From Pedobacter roseus (lineage in GTDB: Bacteria > Bacteroidota > Bacteroidia > Sphingobacteriales > Sphingobacteriaceae): a DNA stretch of 64,000 nt. This document shows positions 34,895 to 43,910 of this stretch, in pieces (within the stretch, counting starts at the first letter, position 1; every line of letters starts with the position of its first letter). The stretch is from the NCBI RefSeq assembly GCF_014395225.1, contig NZ_CP060723.1, positions 2,294,001-2,358,000 of the forward strand. The letters run 5' to 3'. Position numbers and translations under genes: made by a program. The notes under the pieces were generated by a model, which did not search any database, had not been told where the DNA came from, and saw only the letters and a program-made list of their open reading frames with translations.

Positions 34895-36097
34895 CTAAAA
34901 CAGCTTCAACTGCTCATTTCCGGGTGGCTTTTCTTTTCCGAAAACTGTTCTACCTCCGTACTTCCAGCTATCGGCCCGTTCTTTTTGAATAACCTTTTCA
35001 AAATCCATATTGGGAACAAAGTCTTTTTCCGCATTGCGGGCAATTTGATGCAACGATTTTATCGCCTGTTGCTTATCCGAGTTGCCTATTTTTGCTTTTT
35101 CTACCGCGTTTCTTAAAACTTTTATCGTTTCGTCATACGCATTCACGGGTACCGGGAACGGATGTCCGTCTTTTCCGCCATTGGCGAAAGAATAACGGGC
35201 TGGATCAGTAAACCGTGAGGGCGTACCATAAATTACTTCACTCACTAAAGCCATTGATTGTAACGTTCTCGGCCCCATACCTTCCAGCAATAACAATTCC
35301 TCAAAATCATTGGGTTTCTTTTCTTGTGCCAGCCATAAAATACTGCCCAGGCGTTTTAAATCTATATCTTTCGATCTCACATCATGATGATTGGGCAACA
35401 CCAGATTTTGTATTTCACCCAGCATACGCGCCGGCGATTCGGCTGTGATGCTCATCATGCTTTGTCGGGCTTTGTCTGCATCATTTGAGGTCAGGTTTAA
35501 AATTTTACCCTGATTAATGCCGCAAATACCGGCGTGTGGTTCTTCTACAAAAGATTTTAAGTTTTCAGAATGCCAGTGGTATCTTCTGGCTGTAGAACTG
35601 CTATCGCTCATGCCTTGCTGTACCACCGCCCAATCGCCATCGCTACTTAGAACAAAACTATGCAGGTATAACTGAAAACCATCCTGAACGGCAGTATTGT
35701 CAACCTTGGCACTTAATTTACTTGCACGAACGAGTTCAGTACCATTTAAGCCTGTTTTATCAGCTATTCTTAACAACTCGTTTGGGGTTTCCCTGCTGTG
35801 TTTCCCTTTACCTCCACAGATATAAATGCCCAGTTCTTTAGATAGTGGATTGATGGATTTCTTTAAAGCGCCCATTACTGAAGTGGTAATGCCAGACGAA
35901 TGCCAATCCATACCCATTACGGCTCCCAAACTTTGAAACCAAAATGGACTGCTTAAACGGCGTATTACCTCAGCTTTTCCATATTCTAATATAATGGCTT
36001 CAGTTATCGCTAGGCCAAGGGTTGCCATACGTGTGGCAAGCCATGGTGGTACATGGCCATAGTGTAGGGGTAAGTCTGCGTTTCCTGATCTTTTCAA
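34895..36097 (-). CDS. DUF763 domain protein
   Basis: The 400-residue product begins MKRSGNADLPLHYGHVPPW, the DUF763 start, if translation begins at the TTG at 36097; a perfect -7 box at 36104-36111 overlaps the alternative TTG at 36106, which supports the inner start. The protein holds LPLHYG, MGMDWHSSGITTS, a helix-hairpin-helix-like LLLEGMGPRTLQSMALVSE near 280, and a C-terminal FGKEKPPGNEQLKLF. DUF763 is widespread in archaea and scattered bacteria; the HhH suggests nucleic-acid binding, but the role is unknown. Confidence 0.85.
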   Translation of the reverse strand: MKRSGNADLPLHYGHVPPWLATRMATLGLAITEAIILEYGKAEVIRRLSSPFWFQSLGAVMGMDWHSSGITTSVMGALKKSINPLSKELGIYICGGKGKHSRETPNELLRIADKTGLNGTELVRASKLSAKVDNTAVQDGFQLYLHSFVLSSDGDWAVVQQGMSDSSSTARRYHWHSENLKSFVEEPHAGICGINQGKILNLTSNDADKARQSMMSITAESPARMLGEIQNLVLPNHHDVRSKDIDLKRLGSILWLAQEKKPNDFEELLLLEGMGPRTLQSMALVSEVIYGTPSRFTDPARYSFANGGKDGHPFPVPVNAYDETIKVLRNAVEKAKIGNSDKQQAIKSLHQIARNAEKDFVPNMDFEKVIQKERADSWKYGGRTVFGKEKPPGNEQLKLF

Positions 36098-36103
36098 TAC
36101 TAA

Positions 36104-36111
36104 CAAATTTA
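36104..36111 (-). promoter_or_regulatory. -7 promoter element for DUF763 gene
   Basis: The minus strand reads TAAATTTG, an exact consensus match that ends 6 bases before the inner TTG start at 36097. It implies a leaderless mRNA and rules the outer TTG (inside the box) out as the start. Confidence 0.6.
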
Positions 36112-36215
36112 GTAAAATGTATTCGATAAAACTAATTTTGCTATGGAAAGCATGGAAATACAGAAATAAAACAGTTTAATTTGCCATCCAGAATACAAGA
36201 ATTTCTAAGTCACTC

Positions 36216-36241
36216 GTCATTCCCACGCAGGTAGGAATGAC
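36216..36241. repeat. REP-like palindrome, second copy
   Basis: GTCATTCC at 36216-36223 pairs with GGAATGAC at 36234-36241 around CACGCAGGTA. It is a near copy of the element at 10665-10692 (CATTCCCGCGCAGG...GGGAATG). Confidence 0.6.
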
Positions 36242-36316
36242 ATAACAAGAAAAACGATTAACAATATTTTTTGTTAATCTATAAAATTCATTAATCTTAA
36301 AGCTTCATTTTTATAT

Positions 36317-37408
36317 ATGCGTAAATTCTTACAACGCTTACTCAGTGCCTGGATCATCCGCATGTCGAACAAGTTTGGCTCAAGGCCCGACAGTAAACGC
36401 ATTCATGATGCCCTAAGCAAGCTTTACAAAACCATTAATCAGGAACCTGGAAAACGTGGTCTGATTTTTGAAATTACCGATGCAGATAAATTTATCATCT
36501 TATCAGATCAGCACAAAGGTGCCCGCGATTATGCCGATGATTTCACACTGGCAGAAAAAAATTACCTGAAAGCGCTCGAGCATTACAATCAACATGATTT
36601 TCATTACATCAATTTAGGCGATAGTGAAGAGCTTTGGGAGAATTTACTGGAATCGGTCATCAGGCATAATAAAGACACTTTCGAAGCTGAAAAGACCTTT
36701 ATTGGTCAAAATCGTTTCACCAAAATATTTGGAAACCACGACCTGTATTGGGACAATGATCCTTTGGCTGGCTTTAACCTCAACAGGATCTACGGTAAGA
36801 AAATCCCAATTTATGAAGGCGCTATACTAAGAATGAAAATGGGAGTAAGGCAATTTGATATTTTCCTTACCCACGGACATCAGGGTGATTTACAGAGCGA
36901 TGGAAACTGGTTTAGTAAATGGTTTGTGAGCACTGTATGGGCGCCTTTACAAGCCTACCTTCAAATTAACCCCAATACGCCTGCTTATGATAATCAGCTT
37001 AAAACCGCACATAATGCCATGATGTACAGCTGGGTAGCGGAGCAACAGAATATGGCTTTAATAACCGGGCATACACACCAGCCGGTTTTCGCGTCATTAA
37101 CACATCTGGAAAGAATTTATGTGAAATTAAAGCAAGCGAAAAAAACTAAAAATGTAGAAGAGCTTGATTTTTTAAATGAAGAGTTGCACAAAAGGATCAA
37201 AGAAGGGGATAAGCCTCCTCGCCTGGGTAAATATAGACCATGGTATTTTAATAGCGGATGCTGTTGCTTTAGCGATGGCGACATTACCGGAATTGAGATT
37301 GAAAATGGTTTTATCCGTTTAATAAAATGGACATACCATAAAAATGCCATACCAGAAAGGGTGCTGCTGGAAGAAATGAAATTAAGTGATTTATTTCTGG
37401 CTATTTAA
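36317..37408 (+). CDS. Calcineurin-like metallophosphoesterase
   Basis: The 363-residue product shows the five metal-binding blocks in order: SDQHKG near 59, GDSEE near 99, GNHDLYWDN near 139, THGHQGD near 188 and ITGHTHQP near 252, so a binuclear phosphoesterase is likely. The C-terminal CCFSDG block and KWTYHKN end are characteristic of an uncharacterised group; substrate unknown. It converges with the histidine kinase gene, overlapping it by 8 bases. Confidence 0.85.
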   Translation: MRKFLQRLLSAWIIRMSNKFGSRPDSKRIHDALSKLYKTINQEPGKRGLIFEITDADKFIILSDQHKGARDYADDFTLAEKNYLKALEHYNQHDFHYINLGDSEELWENLLESVIRHNKDTFEAEKTFIGQNRFTKIFGNHDLYWDNDPLAGFNLNRIYGKKIPIYEGAILRMKMGVRQFDIFLTHGHQGDLQSDGNWFSKWFVSTVWAPLQAYLQINPNTPAYDNQLKTAHNAMMYSWVAEQQNMALITGHTHQPVFASLTHLERIYVKLKQAKKTKNVEELDFLNEELHKRIKEGDKPPRLGKYRPWYFNSGCCCFSDGDITGIEIENGFIRLIKWTYHKNAIPERVLLEEMKLSDLFLAI

Positions 37409-38477
37409 TGGGTAGCGATACAAAAAAAGTTGTCCCTAAATCTTTCCCTTCACTTTCTACCCATAGTTTTCCTTTATGGATCTCTATCAACGCATTGGCC
37501 GTAATCAGTCCTAAGCCATATACATTTTCATTTTCGGTAGCTGCCGCGCTTAATCGGGGAAACTTAAGGAAAATTTTATCTAAATCTTCAGCGTTTAAGC
37601 CTACACCATGGTCTTTTATGGTAATCGTGATTTCATTTTCAGCAATTTGACCTGACAAGATAATGTTTTCACCCTTTGGGGAAAATTTAACGGCATTATT
37701 AATCAGCTCGCTAAAAATAACCTTCAGCTTATCCAGATCCCCAAATATTTTTAGTGGATTTTCGATATTGATAGAGATATTTTGAGCTTTTCTTTTAAGA
37801 TTTAAATCTAAATCGAGTTTTACCCCTTCTAGTATTTCTTTCAGGTCAACTTCTGTTTTTTTAGGTTTAAAAGAGTTTGTTTCCTTACGTGCGGTGCTTA
37901 ATATGCCGTTCAGGTTATCGATCATTCTTTTTGCTTGTGCATTAATTTTTCCTGCAATTGTCGACGCCCTTTCATCAACACCGGGTATTCTGCCCAATAA
38001 TTCAGATTGTAGCGAAATGGTGGTCATTGGGTTTTTAAGATCGTGTATCAGCACATGTAAACGATCATCATAAGCCCTAAATGCTTTCCTTATTGCAATC
38101 CTCGATTCCAGCTTTTCCATCACCATATCAGCCAATAATTTTAACATATTGAATTGTTTCTCTGTAGGCTCTCTGGCTTGGTCGTCAGCAACGTAAATCT
38201 TACCAATATCAAAACCATCAGGCGTGATGATTGGTGCGCTCACATAAAAAACAGATTCATTAGACGATGATGAACCAATCTGCGATTTTACAAATACTTT
38301 TTCGGCAGCCTGAAAAAGGATACCTGCGTGTTGGACGTCAAAAATGGCCACTGCCAACTGCGTTAACTGATCAAAAGCACTCTCGGCGGCTGTATCCAGG
38401 ATATCGTAATAAGTTAATTTTGCTACACGCAAAGTTTCATTTAAATGTTGGTTGTTTTCTGCTTGATCGATATGCAT
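37401..38477 (-). CDS. GAF domain sensor histidine kinase
   Basis: The 358-residue product has a GAF domain at about 25-130, a HisKA dimerisation helix with the phospho-acceptor in VLIHDLKNPMTTISLQ near 147, and a HATPase domain with the N-box SELINNAVKFSPKG near 263, DHGVGLN and GLGLITANAL. No membrane segment is present, so it senses a cytoplasmic signal. No response regulator is adjacent. Confidence 0.9.
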   Translation of the reverse strand: MHIDQAENNQHLNETLRVAKLTYYDILDTAAESAFDQLTQLAVAIFDVQHAGILFQAAEKVFVKSQIGSSSSNESVFYVSAPIITPDGFDIGKIYVADDQAREPTEKQFNMLKLLADMVMEKLESRIAIRKAFRAYDDRLHVLIHDLKNPMTTISLQSELLGRIPGVDERASTIAGKINAQAKRMIDNLNGILSTARKETNSFKPKKTEVDLKEILEGVKLDLDLNLKRKAQNISINIENPLKIFGDLDKLKVIFSELINNAVKFSPKGENIILSGQIAENEITITIKDHGVGLNAEDLDKIFLKFPRLSAAATENENVYGLGLITANALIEIHKGKLWVESEGKDLGTTFFVSLPIK

Positions 38478-38623
38478 GTAGGCCTTTTTGACAGGATAAG
38501 ATTAAAAAACTAAAGGTAAAGATTATGATAATAATGTAAACAATTAAGTCGTAAATTCCGTTAATATACTTTGCGGTAAAATAGTGCGGCAAAGCGTAAA
38601 TTACTATCAAAACAGCTTAAACA

Positions 38624-40096
38624 ATGAGATTATACATAGAGCGTAAACCGGTTAAGGTTAACCCGGATACTAAAAGAGTTATTGCCCGTTTTTTTTTCAA
38701 CGGAGAGGAGAGAGCATTAGAAGTAATTAGAAAGGTTTTAGAGTTTTCGGATGAAAAGGTGTTTTCGCTGATTTCGCCTATTTTGCAGGAATATTCTAAA
38801 CGGCACCGGAACATCACCAAAATTTTAACCCGTCACTGTAAAAAATTAAAAAAGCAGTTTATTGCCCTGGGTACAGAGTTAGAAGATGTTGATGAATATA
38901 CCAGATTGCTTATCGGGGCCTATTTTACTCACGAATATTCAATTGAATCAGCGGCATTTTTTAACCCGAGTATAGTAGATGATCCTGATCAGACTGACCT
39001 GGTAGAAGGTGAAAAAAGAGTAATTATTAGTTTCAGGGCTGTAGGTGAGGGGCACATTTCTTCCATTGTTTTCCGCCGCGCTTTGATCGATAAAAACAAC
39101 AATATCCAGGTTTTACCTGTAGGCAATTATGTGGATGAGGCTGAAGTAGTGAAAAATGCCATTTACGTTAAAAAACTCTTCCTTAAAAAAGCGGCCTATG
39201 CACAGATAGATCCTTCGGTACTTGAAGAAATTGAAGCGAAACTGGATGATAAGTTTGAATACACCAGCTTGAGCAATATTATTAAAGATTCGAAAAGTCT
39301 GCACAAAGAAAATCCAACCCGATTGATCGAATACGATAAGGTACTTTGGTTGTCGGATACCTACCATACCATTAGTTTCTCTAAAGATACCGATATTTCG
39401 GACCGGGTGATTTTTCCGATTTCTGAATTTGAACGTAAAGGGATTGAAGATGCCCGTTTTGTGAAATTTGTTAAAGACGACGGTAAGGTATTGTATTATG
39501 CAACTTACACCGCTTTTGATGGTTCTTTAATTATCCCTAAACTGGTACAAACGGAAGATTTTTACGAATTCAAAGTGATTCCACTTTATGGGGATGGCGC
39601 GCAGAATAAAAACCTGGCTTTATTTCCAAGAAAAATTAAAGGAAAATATGTAATGATGAGCCGCATAGATGGCTGGAACAATTACCTGATGTTTTCGGAC
39701 AAAGTAAATGTGTGGGAAAACCCAATTTTGTTAAAACAACCACGTTACGATTGGGAACTGGTGCAGATTGGTAACTGCGGCTCGCCGATTGAAACGGATA
39801 AAGGCTGGATTGTGATTACGCATGGTGTTGGTCCGATGCGCAGGTATTGTATTGGCGTAAGTTTATTGGATCTGGAAGACCCGAGTAAAGAAATAGGTCA
39901 TTTAAAAGAGCCATTAATTATCCCTAATAATGATGAGCGCGAGGGCTATGTACCAAATGTGGTTTATTCCTGCGGATCGATCATCAGTAACGGGGAATTG
40001 ATTATACCTTATGGATTATCAGATTACAGTTCTTCTTTTGCAACGGTGAATTTAGAACTGCTTTTGAATAAATTGCTAGAGAATAATGAGAAATAA
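38624..40096 (+). CDS. GH130 family beta-mannoside phosphorylase-like enzyme
   Basis: The 490-residue product has an N-terminal extension of about 100 helical residues (ARFFFNGEERALEVIRKVLE) before a five-bladed beta-propeller with GH130 features: SFRAVGEGHISSI, DWELVQIGNCGSPIETDKGW, ITHGVGPMRRYCIG and EREGYVPNVVYSCG. Family members cleave beta-mannosides with phosphate (or hydrolyse them). It converges with a GT4-toroid fusion gene 550 bases away, a pairing that suggests one glycan pathway; the substrate (for example beta-1,2-mannoside) is inferred from family. Confidence 0.86.
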   Translation: MRLYIERKPVKVNPDTKRVIARFFFNGEERALEVIRKVLEFSDEKVFSLISPILQEYSKRHRNITKILTRHCKKLKKQFIALGTELEDVDEYTRLLIGAYFTHEYSIESAAFFNPSIVDDPDQTDLVEGEKRVIISFRAVGEGHISSIVFRRALIDKNNNIQVLPVGNYVDEAEVVKNAIYVKKLFLKKAAYAQIDPSVLEEIEAKLDDKFEYTSLSNIIKDSKSLHKENPTRLIEYDKVLWLSDTYHTISFSKDTDISDRVIFPISEFERKGIEDARFVKFVKDDGKVLYYATYTAFDGSLIIPKLVQTEDFYEFKVIPLYGDGAQNKNLALFPRKIKGKYVMMSRIDGWNNYLMFSDKVNVWENPILLKQPRYDWELVQIGNCGSPIETDKGWIVITHGVGPMRRYCIGVSLLDLEDPSKEIGHLKEPLIIPNNDEREGYVPNVVYSCGSIISNGELIIPYGLSDYSSSFATVNLELLLNKLLENNEK

Positions 40097-40119
40097 TTAA
40101 AGATATTTCAAGTATGATT

Positions 40120-40150
40120 AACCTCGCAGGTTTTAAAAACCTGCGAGGTT
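40120..40150. terminator. 15-bp perfect hairpin after GH130 gene
   Basis: AACCTCGCAGGTTTT at 40120-40134 pairs perfectly with AAAACCTGCGAGGTT at 40136-40150 around a single base. It sits 24 bases after the stop and probably ends the transcript. Confidence 0.75.
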
Positions 40151-40166
40151 AGTTAATATTTTTTCC

Positions 40167-40206
40167 ATAGTCTGTTTCCTAATAGACTATTATTATTATT
40201 ATTATT
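40167..40206. repeat. Small hairpin followed by (ATT)6 microsatellite
   Basis: ATAGTCT at 40167-40173 faces AGACTAT at 40184-40190, and six ATT units run from 40189 to 40206. Such a tract is a slippage-prone site in an otherwise repeat-poor gap. Confidence 0.7.
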
Positions 40207-40287
40207 ATAATCAAAATTTCTGTCTGTGAGGACAAAGACCGAGGGCAGGTATGAATCTAACATCCCAATAAACAAAGGCCTAGTTTA

Positions 40288-40375
40288 AATAAACCTGATA
40301 GAAAGTAAAGCCCGGAGCGATGCAATGAGCGAGGACTTGAAGAGATAGCAGGACTGTTGTAGCCGATGTGTACCG
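40288..40375 (+). ncRNA. Flavo-1-like structured RNA, copy 2
   Basis: TAAACCTGATAGAAAG at 40289-40304 and GAAGAGATAGCAGGACTG at 40339-40356 correspond to the TAGCCCTGATGGAAAC and GTGTACAGCAGGAAC blocks of the copy at 8436-8560; CCTG (40294-40297) can close with CAGG (40349-40352). The central stem is less clear than in copy 1. The role is unknown and the name is provisional. Confidence 0.42.
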
Positions 40376-40402
40376 AACCCTGATTTTCAAATATATTGAT
40401 AC

Positions 40403-40520
40403 CTGAGTCATCTTGAGCGAACCCGATAACTATCGGGTACAAAGCAGTCGAGACTAAGATTGCTCAGCGAAACTAAATCTGTCTATATACATCTCTCCAC
40501 TTCGCATTCTTCCGGTTGAG
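40403..40520. repeat. Dispersed palindromic repeat remnants
   Basis: ACCCGATA/TATCGGGT at 40421-40438 forms a perfect hairpin inside GTCATCTTGAGCGA...CAGTCGAGA. A second word, CATCTCTCCACTTCGCATTC at 40489 ending in GAGATG, is related to the repeats at 21071 and 23344. No gene is present in the rest of 40151-40645. Confidence 0.5.
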
Positions 40521-40586
40521 ATGTTAATCAGTTTATAATATTCTGCCATACATAGCCCATTTAAGCATTGGCAGGGTTATTTCTAC

Positions 40587-40617
40587 AAAAAAAAAGCTGA
40601 TTCATTACTGAACCAGC
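40587..40617 (-). terminator. Terminator of the GT4-toroid gene
   Basis: On the minus strand GCTGGTTC (40617-40610) pairs with GAATCAGC (40603-40596) across a 6-base loop, followed by a run of nine U. It lies just past the stop at 40646. Confidence 0.85.
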
Positions 40618-40645
40618 CTTTAATATTTCCAAGACAAATTTAATG

Positions 40646-42916
40646 TTAACTATATTTATCTGCCTCCACTAGTGGGGACGACAATGTTTCGTATTCTGCT
40701 TCTGCAGCCTTAAGGATGGCCAGGTGCGAAATAAAATAAGCCAGCGTACTTTCGGCTCCCTGGTTTCTATTTACACTATTAAACTGTAAACCATCTGCAC
40801 AACCGTGTGTTTCAAAATCGTACAATGGAATATGTAAACTGTTTTTGCCTAAAAACCATTGGTAGCTGATATGCATTAAATTGAGGTATTGATCATCTTT
40901 GGTAATTTCGAAAGCCTTGGCATAAAGTAAAACCATTGCCATGGTTTCTAATGCCTGTTGATCGTAAATCGGATTTTTACCGTGTTTTTTCATCCAGCCT
41001 GCATTTCCAACCGGATTGAGGTATCCGTTTTCGAAAGAGAAACTGTTTAAGAAGGCAATACTTTCCATTGCAATTTTGAAAGATGTTGCATTTCCGGTTG
41101 CTTCGTAATGGTGCAGCAAGGCCAAAGGCAATATGGCATTATCGTAGGTAAGAATATCTTCAAACCAATGCCAGTCGCCATCTTTATGTTCTTGATAAGA
41201 GGCTATTAACGAATTGGCAAGCAGGTTGATCTCTTTAACGATCATCTCATCGCCCGGATGCGCGCATAAATAATAAGCCAAACCTATGATGGTATTTGCC
41301 TTGCCTCTGATGTATTTTAGATCTACAAAATGCGGAATAGAATGTGAGAACAATTCCCTTCCAAATTCGCGGTAGGAGTTATTGGGTGCACTGCTGATCA
41401 GGTAGCCCAGCGACCAGATGGTACGTCCGAATGAATCTTCAGAACCTACTTCGTCAAGGTAATTGCGGTTAAAACTTAAGAAATTCCTGAAATTTCCATT
41501 ATCTGTTTGCATGTACTGGATAAAACTCAGGTACACCGGCATAAATTTTAATGCTTTTGGATTTTCTCCCTGCTCTGTAGCCATTAAAGCCATAATCAAA
41601 GCCCTTGCATTATCATCAATACAATAACCTTCTTTTAAGTTCGGAATGCCAAATCTTGCATGTTGAATAATACCCGTATCATCTGTTAATAAAGAAATGT
41701 GGTTCAGGTTTAGCGCTGGCATACTTTCAACATCGATAATAGGCGGGGTAATCCTTTCTGCTTTTTTGCCGGCGGTTACCGCTTCGTTTAATGCATTAAG
41801 GTAAACAGTACCAATAGCAGGCCAGCGTAGGTTTAAACCATACTCGTAAGCATTCTGTCTTAGTTTCTGGTATTTATCTTTATCACTTAAAAGTTCGTTT
41901 ACAATGTTGGCGAGTTGCTTATCGTTTTTGAAATCGAACAGTTTTCCTCTATTATCAGCCAATAACTCCTGGGCATGCCAGTATGGTGTAGAAACTACTG
42001 CTGCACCTGCGCCAATGGCGTAAGATAAAGTTCCACTGGTAATCTGTGCCTCATTTAAATAGGGGGTAATGTATAAAGTGCAAGCGGTTAAATATTGGTG
42101 AAGTTCATCTTCAGAAACAAATTTATTTACAAAAGCAATGTTCTTTTCTACGCCTAAATCTTTCGCCAGTGCTTTTAAACTATCGCGGTATTCTTCGCCA
42201 TTATGTTTTACTACGCCGGGATGAGTATTCCCTAAAATCACATATAAAACATCAGGATGTTGTGCTACAATTTCGGGCAAGGCCTTGATTACAGTTTCTA
42301 ACCCTTTATTTCTACTGATCAATCCAAATGTAAACAGCACTTTACGGCTTTTAAATAGGTCGCTCTGTGCAATTTCATTATTTGGTACAGGCTCTAAGTC
42401 AGGTACACCATGCTCTATCAGTTTGATTGATGCTTTGGGAATCTGATAAATGCTGGTTAAAAACATCACTGCTTTTTTGCTCATCACCACAATATTTGAT
42501 GATTTTAATGCAATCTCTTTAATAATGGTTTGCTGCATAAAACTTGGCTCTTTTAAAACCGTATGCAAAATGGTGATAAAAGGTTTTTTTAACCTATTGA
42601 TTAACGATAATAGAAATACGCCACTGTTACCACCATAAATACCAAATTCGTGTTCGATAATGCAGCTGTCTACATCACTGTTATTAATAAAATTTGCTGC
42701 TTCGATATAATCCTGCTGATTTTGCTGGCGGATTACAAATTTTACTTCGTCTGGGTACTGATGTTCATTTACGTCATCCGACTCATTTAAGGCAACAACA
42801 AAACTCTTCTGTGGGTTATAGGCGGGATTTAAACTCAATGCATTAACCAGGTTTTGGTTAAAAGTAGCCAAACCACATTCGCGTGGCGGGTAGGTAGATA
42901 TATAGGCTATTTTCAT
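40646..42916 (-). CDS. GT4 glycosyltransferase fused to an (alpha/alpha)6-toroid domain
   Basis: The 756-residue product starts MKIAYISTYPPRECGLATF, a GT-B glycosyltransferase of family 4 (about 1-390) with FGLISRNKGLETVIKAL and the EAQITSGTLSYAIGAGAAVV donor-binding block. Residues 400-750 form a helical toroid-like domain reminiscent of six-hairpin glycosidases, with ARFGIPNLKEGYCIDDNARA, DGDWHWFEDILTYDNAILP and DQQALETMAM. A single polypeptide thus couples a transferase to a glycosidase-like fold. The convergent GH130 gene suggests that both act on one mannose-containing glycan. No signal peptide is seen. Confidence 0.85.
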   Translation of the reverse strand: MKIAYISTYPPRECGLATFNQNLVNALSLNPAYNPQKSFVVALNESDDVNEHQYPDEVKFVIRQQNQQDYIEAANFINNSDVDSCIIEHEFGIYGGNSGVFLLSLINRLKKPFITILHTVLKEPSFMQQTIIKEIALKSSNIVVMSKKAVMFLTSIYQIPKASIKLIEHGVPDLEPVPNNEIAQSDLFKSRKVLFTFGLISRNKGLETVIKALPEIVAQHPDVLYVILGNTHPGVVKHNGEEYRDSLKALAKDLGVEKNIAFVNKFVSEDELHQYLTACTLYITPYLNEAQITSGTLSYAIGAGAAVVSTPYWHAQELLADNRGKLFDFKNDKQLANIVNELLSDKDKYQKLRQNAYEYGLNLRWPAIGTVYLNALNEAVTAGKKAERITPPIIDVESMPALNLNHISLLTDDTGIIQHARFGIPNLKEGYCIDDNARALIMALMATEQGENPKALKFMPVYLSFIQYMQTDNGNFRNFLSFNRNYLDEVGSEDSFGRTIWSLGYLISSAPNNSYREFGRELFSHSIPHFVDLKYIRGKANTIIGLAYYLCAHPGDEMIVKEINLLANSLIASYQEHKDGDWHWFEDILTYDNAILPLALLHHYEATGNATSFKIAMESIAFLNSFSFENGYLNPVGNAGWMKKHGKNPIYDQQALETMAMVLLYAKAFEITKDDQYLNLMHISYQWFLGKNSLHIPLYDFETHGCADGLQFNSVNRNQGAESTLAYFISHLAILKAAEAEYETLSSPLVEADKYS

Positions 42917-43047
42917 AATTTCAAATAAGGTTGATACTTAAATAACATCGTATTATCTAAATAGTTTGTGATTTCCTCAATTTACGCTTAATAAACCCAA
43001 AACAATCTTATTTGGCCTCTTGTTAGTAAGTAAACAATAATTACGCG

Positions 43048-43818
43048 ATGAGATCAATATGGAAAGGCTCTATCGGGTTCGGTTTGGTAAACATCCCAGT
43101 CAAGCTATTTTCAGGTGTACAAAACAGTAACCTCGATTTAGATATGCTTGATGAACGCGATCATGCAAAAATTAAATTCCTGAGGGTAAACGAAAATACC
43201 CACAAAGAAGTACCTTATGAGAAGATAGTGAAAGGCTATTTCTTAAAAGACAAATATATTGTACTGGATAAGCACGACTTTGAGGAAGCTGCCCCCGAAA
43301 AGACCAAAATTATCGAGCTCGAAAATTTTGTGGATCTTAAGGAAATCAATCCTGTTTATTACGAAACTTCCTATTATACCGAGCCAGAGAAACAGGGTAA
43401 AAAAGCCTACGGTTTGCTGTTAAAAGCTTTAGAAAAATCAGGAAAAGCCGGTATTGCCAGGTTTGTACTCAGAAATACTGAAAACCTTTGTGTAATCCAC
43501 CCCATGGAAAACGTTATTGTGATCACTAAAATCAGGTTTGAGCAGGAAATCAGGAGTTTATCTGAAATCAATAAAGTAGATGATATTACCATTACGAAAA
43601 AAGAGATGGACGTTGGACTGGCTTTAATTAAACAATACAGTTCAAAATTCGACTTAAGTGCATTTAAAGATGATTATAGTAATGAATTATTAAAAATTAT
43701 CAGGGCAAAAGCTAAAGGCAAACGCGCTACGGTTAAGAAAATGAAACCTCAAAAAGCATCGAGTGATGATCTTTACGATCAGTTGATGCAGAGTTTGGGC
43801 TCGAAAAAAGGAGCTTAG
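43048..43818 (+). CDS. ku: Ku protein, non-homologous end joining
   Basis: The 256-residue product is a bacterial Ku homologue: IWKGSIGFGLVNIPVKLF at the start, YYETSYYTEPEKQGKKAYGLL near 110, FVLRNTENLCVIHPMENVI near 143, and a lysine-rich tail. It forms a homodimer that encircles DNA ends and recruits LigD. No ligD gene is in this window. The basic C-terminus (KAKGKRATVKKMKPQK) is typical. It ends in front of a bidirectional terminator. Confidence 0.94.
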   Translation: MRSIWKGSIGFGLVNIPVKLFSGVQNSNLDLDMLDERDHAKIKFLRVNENTHKEVPYEKIVKGYFLKDKYIVLDKHDFEEAAPEKTKIIELENFVDLKEINPVYYETSYYTEPEKQGKKAYGLLLKALEKSGKAGIARFVLRNTENLCVIHPMENVIVITKIRFEQEIRSLSEINKVDDITITKKEMDVGLALIKQYSSKFDLSAFKDDYSNELLKIIRAKAKGKRATVKKMKPQKASSDDLYDQLMQSLGSKKGA

Positions 43819-43862
43819 TTAAGTTGGGCATTTTGCAAACGCTTTGCGCCATGCGCTAAACA

Positions 43863-43907
43863 AAATCTTTCTGGAGCTAAACCTTAAGTTTTGCTCCAGA
43901 AAGATTT
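43863..43907. terminator. 15-bp terminator between ku and esterase gene
   Basis: AAATCTTTCTGGAGC at 43863-43877 pairs perfectly with GCTCCAGAAAGATTT at 43893-43907 around a 15-base loop. It separates the two converging genes. Confidence 0.8.
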
Positions 43908-43910
43908 CAA

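Noticed and set aside
34832..35116. 94-codon plus-strand frame
   Set aside because: It mostly overlaps the DUF763 gene on the other strand, which has clear family motifs.
40189..40206. (ATT)6 as CRISPR-like or phase-variable coding repeat
   Set aside because: It is outside any gene and has no spacer structure; no CRISPR array was seen anywhere in the window.
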